A stretch of 64,000 bases of DNA from positions 56,885-120,884 of the forward strand of contig NZ_FLTX01000040.1 of the NCBI RefSeq assembly GCF_900092025.1, in the 5' to 3' direction. Origin of the DNA: Xanthomonas bromi. Lineage in GTDB: Bacteria; Pseudomonadota; Gammaproteobacteria; Xanthomonadales; Xanthomonadaceae. The notes under the pieces were generated by a model, which did no database searches, was not told the origin of the DNA, and saw nothing but the letters and a program-made list of their open reading frames with translations. How positions within the stretch are numbered: the stretch's first letter is position 1; each line of letters starts with the position of its first letter. Positions 46,546 to 56,670 of the stretch are shown here, one piece after another. The translations under genes and the position numbers were made by a program.

Positions 46546-49167
46546 TTGCAACGCACTGACACCAAAGAAAAAACCAAGATCACCGGCGGGGCAGTCGAAC
46601 ACACGCCGCTGATGAAGCAATTCTTCGCCGCCAAGTCGGACTACCCCGACCTGCTGCTGTTCTTCCGCATGGGCGATTTCTACGAGCTGTTCTACGACGA
46701 CGCGCGCAAGGCGGCGCGGCTGCTCGACATCACTCTGACCCAGCGCGGTAGCTCCGGCGGAGCGCCGATTCCGATGGCCGGCGTGCCGGTACATGCGTAC
46801 GAAGGCTACCTGGCGCGGTTGGTGGCATTGGGTGAGTCGGTGGCGATCTGCGAGCAGATCGGCGACCCGGCGCTGGCCAAGGGCCTGGTCGAGCGCAAGG
46901 TGGTGCGCATCGTCACGCCGGGCACGGTCACCGACGAGGCGTTGCTGGACGAGCGCCGCGACACATTGCTGATGGCGATCTCGCGCAGCAAACAAGGCTA
47001 CGGTCTGGCCTGGGCCGATCTGGCCGGCGGGCGCTTTTTGGTCAACGAAGTGGATAGCGTGGATGCGCTGGAAGCAGAAATCGCGCGCCTGGAGCCGGCC
47101 GAGCTGTTGGTGCCGGACGAAGACAACTGGCCGGAATTCCTGCGCGGGCGCATCGGCGTGCGGCGTCGACCGCCGTGGTTGTTCGATGCCGATAGCGGGC
47201 GCCGTCAGCTGCTGGCGTTCTTCAAACTGCACGACCTGTCCGGCTTCGGCATCGACGACAAACCCTGCGCCACGGCCGCCGCCGGCGCATTGCTGGGGTA
47301 TGTCGAAGAAACCCAGAAACAGCGCTTGCCGCATCTGACCTCCATCGCGATGGAAGTGGCCAGCGAGGCGATCTCGATGAACGCGGCCACGCGCCGGCAT
47401 CTGGAGCTGGACACGCGCGTGGATGGCGACACCCGCAACACCTTGCTCGGCGTGCTGGACAGCACCGTCACGCCGATGGGCGGACGCCTGCTGCGCCGTT
47501 GGCTGCACCGTCCGTTGCGCCTGCGCGAGGTGCTGGTGCAGCGCCATCATGCAGTCGGCACCTTGATCGATGCCGGTGCCGATGCCGATCTTCGCGAGGC
47601 CTTCCGTGCGCTTGGCGATCTGGAACGCATCCTCACCCGCGTGGCCTTGCGCTCGGCGCGACCACGCGATTTTTCCACGCTGCGCGATGGCTTGGCGCTA
47701 CTGCCGAAGGTGCGCGAAATCCTGGCGCCGCTGGATTCGCCGCGCCTGCAGACACTGCATGCCGAGCTCGGCGAGCACGATGCCACCGCGCACCTGTTGA
47801 TCAGCGCGGTGGCCGAGACGCCGCCGCTCAAGCTCAGCGACGGCGGCGTCATCGCCACCGGGTACGACGCCGATCTGGACGAGCTGCGCCGCCTGTCCAC
47901 CAATGCGGATCAATTCCTGATCGACCTGGAACAACGCGAGCGCGCCAGCAGCGGCATCGCCACGCTCAAGGTCGGCTACAACCGCGTGCACGGGTACTAC
48001 ATCGAGATCAGCAAGGGTCAGGCCGAAAAAGCGCCGCTGCACTACAGCCGCCGCCAGACCTTGACCAACGCCGAGCGCTACATCACCGAAGAACTCAAGA
48101 GCTTCGAAGACAAGGTGCTGTCGGCGCGCGAGCGTTCGCTGTCGCGCGAAAAACTGCTGTACGAAGGCCTGCTCGACGCACTCGGCACCGAGCTGGAAGG
48201 CCTCAAGCGCTGCGCGGGTGCACTCAGCGAACTGGATGTGCTGGCCGGCTTTGCCGAACGCGCGCAGGCGCTGGATTGGTCGCAGCCAGAGCTGGAGAGC
48301 GCGCCTTGTCTGCGTATCGAACGCGGCCGCCATCCAGTGGTGGAAGCAGTGCGCGACCAACCGTTCGAACCCAACGATCTGGACCTGCACAGCGACCGTC
48401 GCATGTTGGTGATCACCGGCCCGAACATGGGCGGTAAGTCCACCTACATGCGCCAGAACGCGTTGATTGTGCTGCTGGCGCATATCGGCAGCTACGTGCC
48501 TGCCAGCCGTGCGGTGATCGGTCCGATCGACCGCATCCTCACCCGCATCGGTGCTGGCGACGACCTGGCACGCGGGCAATCGACATTCATGGTGGAAATG
48601 GCCGAAACCAGCTACATCCTGCACCACGCCACTCCGCAATCGCTGGTGCTGATGGACGAGATCGGCCGCGGCACTTCGACCTACGATGGCCTGGCGCTGG
48701 CCGATGCGGTCGCGCGCCACCTGGCGCATACCAATCGCTGCTACACCTTGTTTGCCACGCATTATTTCGAGCTCACTGCGCTGGCGGACGAATCGCACGC
48801 CGGCGGTCCCAGCGGCATTGCCAACGTGCATCTGGATGCGGTCGAACATGGCGAGCGTCTGGTATTTATGCACGCAGTGAAGGATGGCCCGGCCAACCGG
48901 AGTTTCGGCCTACAGGTCGCTGCGCTGGCCGGCCTCCCCAAGGCCGCAGTGACCCAAGCACGGCGACGATTGGCGGAATTGGAGCAGCGTGGCGGCGAGA
49001 CCCATGCCGCGCAGATGACGCCGCAAGCCCTGGATGCACCGCAGCAGTTCGGCCTGTTCACCGCGCCCACCTCCGCTGCGCAGGAAGCGCTGGCCGCACT
49101 CGATCCGGACGAGCTCACACCCAAGCAAGCCTTGGAAGCGCTGTACCGACTCAAGTCGCTGCTGTAG
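46546..49167 (+). CDS. mutS: DNA mismatch repair protein MutS
   Basis: 873 aa. The mismatch-binding domain has the F-x-E motif in [12 protein letters not shown]. Connector, lever and clamp domains follow. The ATPase has Walker [14 protein letters not shown], the segment [14 protein letters not shown], Walker [13 protein letters not shown] and the ATHYFEL histidine switch. C-terminal helix-turn-helix for dimer/tetramer formation ([19 protein letters not shown]). Starts at TTG 46546 with GGAAG eight bases upstream; the next ATG would cut into the N-terminal domain. Confidence 0.96.
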   Translation: MQRTDTKEKTKITGGAVEHTPLMKQFFAAKSDYPDLLLFFRMGDFYELFYDDARKAARLLDITLTQRGSSGGAPIPMAGVPVHAYEGYLARLVALGESVAICEQIGDPALAKGLVERKVVRIVTPGTVTDEALLDERRDTLLMAISRSKQGYGLAWADLAGGRFLVNEVDSVDALEAEIARLEPAELLVPDEDNWPEFLRGRIGVRRRPPWLFDADSGRRQLLAFFKLHDLSGFGIDDKPCATAAAGALLGYVEETQKQRLPHLTSIAMEVASEAISMNAATRRHLELDTRVDGDTRNTLLGVLDSTVTPMGGRLLRRWLHRPLRLREVLVQRHHAVGTLIDAGADADLREAFRALGDLERILTRVALRSARPRDFSTLRDGLALLPKVREILAPLDSPRLQTLHAELGEHDATAHLLISAVAETPPLKLSDGGVIATGYDADLDELRRLSTNADQFLIDLEQRERASSGIATLKVGYNRVHGYYIEISKGQAEKAPLHYSRRQTLTNAERYITEELKSFEDKVLSARERSLSREKLLYEGLLDALGTELEGLKRCAGALSELDVLAGFAERAQALDWSQPELESAPCLRIERGRHPVVEAVRDQPFEPNDLDLHSDRRMLVITGPNMGGKSTYMRQNALIVLLAHIGSYVPASRAVIGPIDRILTRIGAGDDLARGQSTFMVEMAETSYILHHATPQSLVLMDEIGRGTSTYDGLALADAVARHLAHTNRCYTLFATHYFELTALADESHAGGPSGIANVHLDAVEHGERLVFMHAVKDGPANRSFGLQVAALAGLPKAAVTQARRRLAELEQRGGETHAAQMTPQALDAPQQFGLFTAPTSAAQEALAALDPDELTPKQALEALYRLKSLL

Positions 49168-49740
49168 CGATCCTGTGCCGGCCGCCGCGTGCTTGAGCGG
49201 TGCTCGGATTTGCGCTTCACGCCTTCTCCGACTGCGACAGGGACGAAGGGACAGGACGCGCGGCCAGCAGGACATCGGCGGGGGCGCCGATGGCGATGCT
49301 GCCGCCCTGCCGCAAGCCGCTGCACGAACGCGGCGCACGCTGGCTGCGCCTCCAACATGCCAGTGCACAGCTGGCACTGAGGGGCGCGGCGGCCAGAGAT
49401 CGATGCGCTAAACGATCGCCACCCGGCGTTCGCAATCGGCCGTGGTCTGCTCCAGCGCTCTCGCACGTCGCCACCGCTTGTGTGTCACGGCCGCTAGACA
49501 GGAGACAGTGCACCCCGGGGCGCCTTGCAGTGATCGCTCAGATGCCCAGCCTTGTTGGTCGCCGATCCATGCACCCCTGGCCGCGGCCAGGCACCCGCGA
49601 CTTCGTTTCAACATCCGAACCAAACATTCACTGCAGTACACCTGAAAAGTTATGTTATATCATTCCAATATTGATCCCGAGCGACGCCTGCCGTGTTGCA
49701 AGCACCCCGTCCGCGCGAGCGCGCTCCCGCCTCCGCACCG
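49168..49740. other. mutS-to-zinc-operon spacer with Zur box
   Basis: 573 nt. The first 470 nt show no gene on either strand. AT-rich sequence with the Zur box occurs at 49644-49666, the presumed promoter of the zinc operon. Confidence 0.55.
49644..49666 (+). promoter_or_regulatory. Zur box upstream of the zinc-import operon
   Basis: This 23-mer has 18 of 23 positions in common with the E. coli Zur box (GAAATGTTATAWTATCACATTTC, from memory), including the GTTAT-N-TTAT core. It is the most AT-rich point in a GC-rich spacer and lies 75 nt upstream of the first possible ORF and about 190 nt upstream of the ATPase gene. Predicts repression by zinc-loaded Zur. Confidence 0.8.
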
Positions 49741-49848
49741 ATGAAACCATGCGCCGACCCACTGCTGGTCGGCGCCCTCGTCCGGCTGGTCGGAGCGCTG
49801 CTGACAGCATCCGTGTTGTGGCTGGGCTATGCATGGGTGACGTCCTGA
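49741..49848 (+). CDS. Possible 35-aa membrane peptide leading the zinc operon
   Basis: A short frame starting ATGAAACCATGC with 35 codons. It starts M-K-P-C-A-D, then a hydrophobic run (LLVGALVRLVGALLTASVLWLGYAWV) long enough to cross the membrane once. GC3 is about 27/34. TGA is followed after 2 nt by the ATG at 49851, an in-frame start of the ATPase gene, so translation could be coupled. No clear Shine-Dalgarno lies upstream, and the frame could be chance. If real, it might be a small subunit or a leader controlling the operon. Confidence 0.4.
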   Translation: MKPCADPLLVGALVRLVGALLTASVLWLGYAWVTS

Positions 49849-50582
49849 GCATGCTGGCCTTGCACGCTCTCAGCCTCGGCTACGGTGCCCAGGTCACGCT
49901 GCACGACCTGCAGACGCGCCTCGTGCGTGGCAGCCTCACCGCGCTGGTCGGACCCAACGGTGCGGGCAAGACCACGTTGCTGCAGGCCATCGCCGGGGAA
50001 TTGCCGCCTCTGCGCGGACGCATCGAACGCAATGCCGGGCGCATGTCCTGGCTGCCGCAGCGTAGTGCGCTGGACACGCAGTTCCCGATCGACGTGCGCG
50101 GCTTCGTCGCCATGGGCCTGTGGCGCCGGATCGGCGCCTTGCGCGGGCTTGGAAGCGCCGACACCACGCAACTGGATCAGGCGCTGGAAGCGTTGGGCCT
50201 GTCTGCGCTTGCCCAACAGCCGATCGGCACCTTATCCGGCGGCCAACTGCAACGCGCCTTGTTCGCGCGGCTCTTGCTGCAGGACGCCGAACTGATCCTG
50301 CTGGACGAGCCGTTCACCGCCATCGACAGCCACACCACCGCCGACCTGCTGCGGCTGGTCCACCGCTGGCACCAGGAAGGCCGCACCGTGCTGGCAGTGC
50401 TGCACGATCTGGAAATGGTGCGGCAGCACTTTCCCGAGACCTTGCTGATCGCCGGTCGCCTGATCGCGCACGGGCCAACCTGCAGCGCGCTGAGCCCGCA
50501 GACCCTGGAACAGGCGCGGCTCGCCGCCGATGCCATGAGTGCGTCGTGGGCCACGCCGTCGCCACATGGGAGCCCGCGGTGA
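49833..50582 (+). CDS. znuC: Zinc/manganese ABC transporter, ATP-binding protein
   Basis: 249 aa. Walker A GPNGAGKTT, Q-loop WLPQRS, signature LSGGQLQR, Walker B LILLDEP and H-loop VLHDLEM. Energises the adjacent permease. Two starts are possible: ATG 49833 inside the leader frame, or ATG 49851 (243 aa), which begins where family members usually do and follows the leader stop by 2 nt. Its stop overlaps the permease GTG by 4 nt. Zinc rather than manganese is inferred from the Zur box and the COG0523 gene. Confidence 0.88.
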   Translation: MGDVLSMLALHALSLGYGAQVTLHDLQTRLVRGSLTALVGPNGAGKTTLLQAIAGELPPLRGRIERNAGRMSWLPQRSALDTQFPIDVRGFVAMGLWRRIGALRGLGSADTTQLDQALEALGLSALAQQPIGTLSGGQLQRALFARLLLQDAELILLDEPFTAIDSHTTADLLRLVHRWHQEGRTVLAVLHDLEMVRQHFPETLLIAGRLIAHGPTCSALSPQTLEQARLAADAMSASWATPSPHGSPR

Positions 50583-51457
50583 CCCTGCCCTGGCAACCGT
50601 TCCTGGACTACGTGTTCATGCAGCGCGCGTTGCTGGGCTGCACGGCGATTGCGCTGGGCGCCACTCCGATCGGCGTGTTCCTGATCGCACGGCGTATGAG
50701 CCTGATCGGCGATGCGATGGCGCACGCCATCCTGCCGGGGGCGGCGGTGGGTTTCGTGGTGTCCGGCTTGTCACTGGGCGCCATGACCCTGGGCGGCATC
50801 GTCGCCGGCCTGCTGGTGGCAGTGCTGACCGGTGCGGTGTCGCGCGCCACGCGCTTGCAGGAGGATGCCTCGCTGGCGGCGTTCTACCTGATCTCGCTGG
50901 CGCTGGGCGTGCTGCTGGTATCGCTCAAGGGGTCCAACGTGGACCTGATGCACGTGTTGTTCGGCAGCGTGCTGGCGCTGGACGACGCGGCGCTGTTCCT
51001 GCTGTGCACGATCGCCACGCTGACCCTGGGCGTGCTGGCGCTGCTGTATCGGCCGCTGGTCCTCGAATGCGTGGATCCGCAGTTTCTACGCACCGTCGGG
51101 CGCAGCAGCCTGGCCACCCACCTGCTGTTCCTGGCGCTGGTGGTGCTCAATCTGGTGGCCGGCTTCCAGGCCCTGGGCACGTTGATGGCGGTGGGCATCA
51201 TGATCCTGCCCGCCGCGGCTGCACGTTTCTGGGCCAGGCGCCTGGCGCCGATGCTGCTGATCGCGTTTGCCGTCGCGGTGCTGGCCTCGGTGGTCGGCCT
51301 GTGGCTGTCCTATCGCTTCGATCTGCCTTCCGGCCCCACCATCATCCTGGCCGCCGGCACCGTCTATCTGCTGTCCCTGCTGCTCGGCCCGGCAGACAGC
51401 CTGGCCGCCAACGCCCGACCGCGCCGGCAGCGTGCAGCAACCGGAGCCTCGCGATGA
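50579..51457 (+). CDS. znuB: Zinc/manganese ABC transporter, permease
   Basis: 292-aa ABC-3 family membrane protein with about eight hydrophobic helices; family segments [33 protein letters not shown] (here [14 protein letters not shown]) and [19 protein letters not shown]. Starts at GTG 50579, which overlaps the ATPase stop (GTGA); ends in an ATGA overlap with the binding-protein gene. Forms the inner-membrane channel. Confidence 0.92.
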   Translation: MTLPWQPFLDYVFMQRALLGCTAIALGATPIGVFLIARRMSLIGDAMAHAILPGAAVGFVVSGLSLGAMTLGGIVAGLLVAVLTGAVSRATRLQEDASLAAFYLISLALGVLLVSLKGSNVDLMHVLFGSVLALDDAALFLLCTIATLTLGVLALLYRPLVLECVDPQFLRTVGRSSLATHLLFLALVVLNLVAGFQALGTLMAVGIMILPAAAARFWARRLAPMLLIAFAVAVLASVVGLWLSYRFDLPSGPTIILAAGTVYLLSLLLGPADSLAANARPRRQRAATGASR

Positions 51458-52413
51458 ATCGGCGCCTGCATGTCCTGCTCGGCGTGTGCGTCCTGCTGGC
51501 GCTGGCCGCCAGCGTCATGCTGCTGGATCGCCGCCAACCGGCGCTGGTCACGCAGGGTGGCAAACAGCTGCATGTGGTGGCCAGCTTTTCGATCCTGGGC
51601 GATCTGGTGCACCAGGTCGGCGGCCAACGCGTGGTGGTGACCACCCTGGTCGGGCCGGAGGGCGATGCCCATGTCTATCAACCCACGCCGGCCGATGCGC
51701 GTGCACTGGGCAGCAGCGATCTGGTCATCGTCAACGGCCTGGGATTCGAAGGATGGCTGGACCGGCTGGTCCACGCCTCCGGCTATCGCGGCAGGATCGT
51801 GGTGGCAAGTGCCGGCATCGTGCCACGCCAGCTCGACGCGGCCACCGCACGCGCCAGCCACGCCCATTCCACGCTCGACCCGCACGCCTGGCAGAGCGTT
51901 CCCAACGTGGAGCGCTACGTGACAAATATCGCCGCCGCACTCTCCAGCGCCGATCCAAACGGCGCCGGCATCTACCGCGCCAATGCGGCGGCCTACCAAC
52001 AGCAGCTGCGCGCGTTGCATGCGCAGATCCTGCAGAGCATCGCGGCGCTGCCGCCGCAGCGGCGCACCATCGTCACATCGCACGATGCGTTCGGTTACTT
52101 CGCCGCCACCTACGGACTGCGCTTCGAGGCGCCACAGGGCGTGTCCACCGAAGCCGAAGCATCCGCCCACGACGTCGCCCGCCTGATTACGCAGATTCGG
52201 CACGACGGCGCGGCAGCCCTGTTCGTCGAAGACATCACCGATCCGCGGCTGTTGCAGCAGATCGCCCGCGAAACCGGCATCCGCATCGGCGGCACCTTGT
52301 ATTCGGATGCGTTGTCGCATCGCGACGGGCCGGCGAGCACCTATCTGGACTTGATGCATCACAACCTTATCGCGCTGGTGCAAGCGCTCGATCCCGCCAG
52401 GAGTTCCCCATGA
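51454..52413 (+). CDS. znuA: Metal-binding substrate protein of the zinc ABC transporter
   Basis: Cluster A-I solute-binding protein, 319 aa. N-terminal signal or membrane anchor (about 6-24). Metal ligands expected at H73 (GDAHVYQP), H144 (DPHAWQ), H210 (SHDAFGYF) and an acidic residue in VEDITDPR (E259/D260). The long His/Asp-rich loop of E. coli ZnuA is reduced to a short AHSTLD segment, so metal choice (Zn or Mn) cannot be fixed from this protein alone. Coupled by ATGA overlaps on both sides. Confidence 0.9.
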   Translation: MNRRLHVLLGVCVLLALAASVMLLDRRQPALVTQGGKQLHVVASFSILGDLVHQVGGQRVVVTTLVGPEGDAHVYQPTPADARALGSSDLVIVNGLGFEGWLDRLVHASGYRGRIVVASAGIVPRQLDAATARASHAHSTLDPHAWQSVPNVERYVTNIAAALSSADPNGAGIYRANAAAYQQQLRALHAQILQSIAALPPQRRTIVTSHDAFGYFAATYGLRFEAPQGVSTEAEASAHDVARLITQIRHDGAAALFVEDITDPRLLQQIARETGIRIGGTLYSDALSHRDGPASTYLDLMHHNLIALVQALDPARSSP

Positions 52414-53375
52414 TTGCCCCGCAGATCCCCGTCACCGTGCTGACCGGCTTCCTCGGTGCCGGCAAGACCACGTTATTGAACCGCATCCTCACCGAACCGC
52501 ACGGCCACCGCTACGCCGTGATCATCAACGAATTCGGCGAAACCGGGATCGACAACGACCTGGTGGTCAATGCCGACGAAGAAATCTTCGAGATGAACAA
52601 TGGGTGCATCTGCTGCACCGTGCGCGGGGATCTGATCCGCATCCTCGACGGCCTGATGAAACGTCGTGATTTCGATGCGATCCTCATCGAGACCACCGGC
52701 CTGGCCGATCCGGCGCCGGTGGCGCAGACGTTCTATGTCGATCCGGACGTCGCAGCCAGGACGCGCCTGGATGCCATCGTCACCGTGGTCGATGCGGTCA
52801 ACCTGGCTACCCATCTGGACGAGGCGCATGAGGCCGCCGAGCAGATCGCCTTCGCCGATGTCGTGCTACTCAACAAGATCGATCTGGTGCCGCCCGCGCA
52901 ACTGGACGGTCTGCAGGCACGCATCCGTCGCATCAACCCGTATGCGCGCATCCACCCATGTCAGCGCGGCGACGTGCCGCTGAACGCGATCCTGGACCTG
53001 CAGGCCTTCACCCTGGAACGCGTGCTGGACATCGAGCCGGACTTTCTCGACGAAAACCATACGCATGAGCACGACGAGGAGATCGGTTCGGTATCGCTGC
53101 AGCTGCACACGCCGCTGGATCCGGCGCGCTTCGATCGCTGGTTCGGCGAATTGCTGGCCACCCACGGCACCGACCTGCTGCGCTGCAAGGGCATTCTGGA
53201 CGTGGCCGGCGAACCGCGGCGTTATGTGATCCAGGGCGTGCACATGCTGACCGACGGCAACTTCCTGGACGCCTGGCCGGCCGGTCAACCACGCGTGTCC
53301 AAACTGGTCTTCATCGGCAGACATCTCGACCGCATGCAGCTGCGCGAGGGTTTCTCTGCCTGCGCATCGGCATGA
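52410..53375 (+). CDS. COG0523 (CobW/ZigA-type) zinc-metallochaperone GTPase
   Basis: 321 aa, cytoplasmic. Walker [13 protein letters not shown], the CXCC metal motif C66-I-C68-C69 (GCICCTVR), ETTGLADP, and G4 NKID. A His/Glu-rich stretch NHTHEHDEE lies between the GTPase and CobW_C domains. Members under Zur control move zinc to essential apoproteins in deficiency; ZNG1/ZigA-like role inferred. AGGAG lies before ATG 52410. Overlaps both neighbours by 4 nt, placing it between uptake and the WD40 protein. Confidence 0.92.
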   Translation: MIAPQIPVTVLTGFLGAGKTTLLNRILTEPHGHRYAVIINEFGETGIDNDLVVNADEEIFEMNNGCICCTVRGDLIRILDGLMKRRDFDAILIETTGLADPAPVAQTFYVDPDVAARTRLDAIVTVVDAVNLATHLDEAHEAAEQIAFADVVLLNKIDLVPPAQLDGLQARIRRINPYARIHPCQRGDVPLNAILDLQAFTLERVLDIEPDFLDENHTHEHDEEIGSVSLQLHTPLDPARFDRWFGELLATHGTDLLRCKGILDVAGEPRRYVIQGVHMLTDGNFLDAWPAGQPRVSKLVFIGRHLDRMQLREGFSACASA

Positions 53376-54397
53376 ACATGCCCTCGCACGCCGCGCCCGG
53401 CCAGCTCGCGACGGCAGGGATCACAGTAGGAGTCGACGCGACCCCGGTGCGTGCCGTGGTCTGCGGTGCGCAATTGGCCACTGCCTGGGGCGATGGCTGC
53501 CTCCGTCGGTTCGCCAGAGGACAGCCACCGACCTGCCTGCAGGTACACGAGGGCGCCATCCTCACGCTGGCGGCCGACGCGGATGGCGGTGTGCTCAGCG
53601 GCGGGGACGACGGCGTCTTCGCCCGCGGGGATGCCGTCGGCCTGCAAGTGTTGGCGCAGTTCCCCGGCAAATGGGTGGACCATGTCGACGCAGCGGCGGA
53701 CGGCGGTCGCGCCTGTGCCGTGGGCCGTCAGGTCCATGCGTGGGGGTCCGACGGGCAGGTGCAGGTGCTGGAGCATCCCTCCAGCGTGGGCGGCATCGCC
53801 TTCGATCCGTCGGGTCAGCGCCTGGCCGTCACGCATTACGGCGGGCTCACGGTCTGGACCCGCGCAACCGACGGTTGGCGACCGACCCCGTTCGCATGTC
53901 GCGGCAGCCATCTGGGCGTGACGTGGTCGCCGGACGGCCGCTTCGTGCTGAGCAGCATGCAGGAAGCCGCCCTGCACGGCTGGCGCGTGGCCGACCACGC
54001 ACAACTGCATATCGCCGGCTATGCCAGCAAGGTGCGGCAATGGGGCTGGGTCGGACCCACGCTCTGGCTGGTCAGCGGGGGAACCGCCCCCGCGTTGCTA
54101 TGGCCCTTCGATGGTCCGGACGGCCCACTGCGTCGCGCTCCGCTGACGCTGTTCGACGACGGCAGCGGCACCATGGTCGAGGCCGTGTGCACGCTTCCCG
54201 ACGCGCCGCGCGTGCTGGTCGGCAGAAGCGATGGCAGCGTGCTGCTGGGCGACCCACGCACGCCGCAGCAATGGCACACGCTGCAGCACCCGGGCCGCGC
54301 GCCGGTGGCGCTGCTCGCCGTCCTGCCTGCACCGCATTGGTTGCTGGTCGCGCATGCCGATGGCGAGGTGTTGTGGCTGCCGTTGCAGCTGCCATGA
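53372..54397 (+). CDS. WD40-like beta-propeller protein in zinc operon
   Basis: 341 aa, no signal peptide, so likely cytoplasmic. Repeating blades end in WD-like dipeptides or hydrophobic equivalents ([40 protein letters not shown]), giving about seven blades. Few Cys/His residues; no catalytic motif. Starts ATG 53372 in a 4-nt overlap with the COG0523 gene and ends in a 4-nt overlap with the receptor gene, so it is made in step with them. A protein-protein scaffold for the GTPase or its client is a reasonable guess; the function is unknown. Confidence 0.8.
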   Translation: MNMPSHAAPGQLATAGITVGVDATPVRAVVCGAQLATAWGDGCLRRFARGQPPTCLQVHEGAILTLAADADGGVLSGGDDGVFARGDAVGLQVLAQFPGKWVDHVDAAADGGRACAVGRQVHAWGSDGQVQVLEHPSSVGGIAFDPSGQRLAVTHYGGLTVWTRATDGWRPTPFACRGSHLGVTWSPDGRFVLSSMQEAALHGWRVADHAQLHIAGYASKVRQWGWVGPTLWLVSGGTAPALLWPFDGPDGPLRRAPLTLFDDGSGTMVEAVCTLPDAPRVLVGRSDGSVLLGDPRTPQQWHTLQHPGRAPVALLAVLPAPHWLLVAHADGEVLWLPLQLP

Positions 54398-56670
54398 CGG
54401 GACTGTTTGATGCCCGCCCGAGTGCCGCAACCTCGCGCACCGCGTGCGTTGCGTCGTCTCCACCCCCGTCTGCTTCCATGACGTTGACTTTCCATGCACC
54501 GCGATCGTCGATGGTCTCCCGCTGGCACGGGTTGACCGTCCTGCTGGGCCTGCTGGTGCCCGCTACGGTCATGGCCCAGGACGCGGGCAGCACGGTTTCA
54601 ACGCTGGACCGGATCGACGTGCGCGCCGTCGCGCCGACCTCCGATGCGGTGCTGCCCACCGCCGGCCGGTTGGGGCTGCCGCCGGCACGGACGCCGGCCA
54701 CGCTCGACACGATCGATGCGGACGCCATGCGCAGGCGCGACCTGCAGACTGTCGAGGCAGCGGTCACCGCACTACCGGGCATCACCAGCGGTGGCTCGCC
54801 GGGCAATCTGTCCAGCCTGTCGATGCGCGGCTTTACCGGCGACCAGATCACCTGGCTACACAATGGCCTGTACGTGGGGCCATCGAGCATGACGGCCCGT
54901 CCGCTGAATGCATTCAATCTGCAGGCGGTGGAGGTGCTCAAGGGCCCGGCCTCGGTGCTGTATGGACAGGGCGCGATCGGCGGCGTGGTCAACGTCATCG
55001 ACAAGCAACCGCGCTTGGCGGCGCCGTCCGGCGAAGTGCTGGCCGGCGCCTCGCGCTTCGGAGGCCGCCAGATCGGCCTGGGCGGTGGCGGGCGCCTCAA
55101 CGACGCCCTCGCCTATCGCGCCGATCTCAGCAGGCTGTCCTCCGACGGATTCGTCGACGCAACCGCCTCGGACGTTCTCAACGCAAGTGCCGCCGTGCTG
55201 TGGCGGCCAACCGACGCGCTGAGCGTGCAACTGGCGATCGATTACGCCAACGATCACCCCAGCACCTACTTCGGAACCCCGTTGCTGCCGGCCGATGCTG
55301 CGCGTGCGCCCTTGCATGGCGTCTTGCGCAGCATGGACGGCAGCGTGATCGATGCCACGTTGCGCAACCGCAACTACAACGTGACCGACGCGGAAATTTC
55401 CTCCCGGCAGACCTCGCCGCAAGCGACCCTGGTGTGGACGCCGAACGCACACGTCAGCGTGCGCAGCCTATTGTTCGCATTCGACGCATCGCGTCGCTGG
55501 ATCAATGCCGAAAGCTACGCCTATGACGCCAGCACCCGGCAACTCGATCGCGACCGCTTCTTCGTCTTCCACCAGCAGCACCTGTGGGGCAGCCAGACCA
55601 GCCTGAGCGTCGACCAACCGTTGGGACGGCTGTCCAACCGCCTGGTGGTCGGGTTGGACTACAACCAGCTGCACTTCATGCGCGAGCGCGGCTTTCCCGA
55701 CGGCGACAGCGTCGATCCGACGTCGCGTGGGCCGAGCGGCCTGTTCGGCCCGCGTCAACCACGACGCAGCCCGACCCGATGGAACAATACCGCGCTGTTT
55801 CTGGAGGACGCGCTGGACCTGGACCCACAGTTGAAACTGGTGCTGGGCGGGCGCTGGGAAACGCTCGCGCTGGACCGCCGCAACTTCGATGCCGAGGGCC
55901 AGTTCCAGCCCGCCAGCAGCTTCAGCCGTCGTTACCGGCCGAACAATCTACGTGTCGGACTGGTCTATGCGTTGAGCCCGGCGCTGACGCCCTACCTGTC
56001 CTACACCACCGGCAACGATCCACCCGGATCGAACATCCTGCTGGTGAATGCCGGCGAGAACTTCGGCCTGAGCAGCGCGCGCCAGTACGAAGCCGGCATC
56101 AAGGCGGCACGCAGCGACCAACGCATCGACGCCACGCTGGCCGTGTACGACATCCGCCGTGACAACCTCCTGACCCTGACCGGGCAGGACGTGCTGAGCA
56201 CTGTCGGCGCGCAGACCTCGCGCGGACTGGAACTGTCGCTTTCGGCGCAGCCGACCGCGCACTGGATGGTCGACGCCAACCTGGCCTTTACCGATGCGCG
56301 CTATCGCGATTTCGTCGACCCCGGTAGCGGCCTGGATGCGTCGGGCAATCGTCCGGCGAATGTCCCGCGCACGGTCTTCAATCTCGGCTCACGCCTGGAG
56401 AGCGTCGCCGGCCTGCCGCTGGACCTCGGGCTGGATCTGCATCGGGTCGGCGCGCGCGCAGGCAATCTCGCCAACACCGTGCAGTTGGAGGGCTATGTGC
56501 TGACCGACCTCTATGCCCGCTATCGGCTGACGCCTGCGCTCACGCTAGGCCTGCGGGTCGACAATCTGTTCGATACCGCTTACGTGCAATGGGCCGACGT
56601 GTCCTATCCCCGGCAAGTGATGCTGGGCCAGCCACGCAGTTACGCACTGACCTTGCGTGCCACGTTCTAG
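54394..56670 (+). CDS. TonB-dependent siderophore-type receptor (zinc or metallophore uptake)
   Basis: 758 aa from ATG 54394, which overlaps the WD40 stop (ATGA). A hydrophobic signal ends near VMAQ. Shorter starts at 54478 or 54511 give a more usual signal length, so the start is uncertain. Plug domain with TVEAAVTALPGITSGG, MRGFTGDQITWLHNG and VEVLKGPASVLYGQGAIGGVVN, the pattern of TonB-dependent siderophore receptors. The barrel ends in a C-terminal phenylalanine. Zur box and ABC genes argue for zinc or a zinc-metallophore; His-rich loops like those of ZnuD are not evident. Confidence 0.88.
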   Translation: MTGLFDARPSAATSRTACVASSPPPSASMTLTFHAPRSSMVSRWHGLTVLLGLLVPATVMAQDAGSTVSTLDRIDVRAVAPTSDAVLPTAGRLGLPPARTPATLDTIDADAMRRRDLQTVEAAVTALPGITSGGSPGNLSSLSMRGFTGDQITWLHNGLYVGPSSMTARPLNAFNLQAVEVLKGPASVLYGQGAIGGVVNVIDKQPRLAAPSGEVLAGASRFGGRQIGLGGGGRLNDALAYRADLSRLSSDGFVDATASDVLNASAAVLWRPTDALSVQLAIDYANDHPSTYFGTPLLPADAARAPLHGVLRSMDGSVIDATLRNRNYNVTDAEISSRQTSPQATLVWTPNAHVSVRSLLFAFDASRRWINAESYAYDASTRQLDRDRFFVFHQQHLWGSQTSLSVDQPLGRLSNRLVVGLDYNQLHFMRERGFPDGDSVDPTSRGPSGLFGPRQPRRSPTRWNNTALFLEDALDLDPQLKLVLGGRWETLALDRRNFDAEGQFQPASSFSRRYRPNNLRVGLVYALSPALTPYLSYTTGNDPPGSNILLVNAGENFGLSSARQYEAGIKAARSDQRIDATLAVYDIRRDNLLTLTGQDVLSTVGAQTSRGLELSLSAQPTAHWMVDANLAFTDARYRDFVDPGSGLDASGNRPANVPRTVFNLGSRLESVAGLPLDLGLDLHRVGARAGNLANTVQLEGYVLTDLYARYRLTPALTLGLRVDNLFDTAYVQWADVSYPRQVMLGQPRSYALTLRATF

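Noticed and set aside
49217..49513. Minus-strand frame ending with GSIAIGAPADVLLA-like residues, similar to amidohydrolase C-termini, near the zinc operon.
   Set aside because: Only about 15 residues look familiar, with no upstream catalytic motifs or ribosome site; too little for a pseudogene call.
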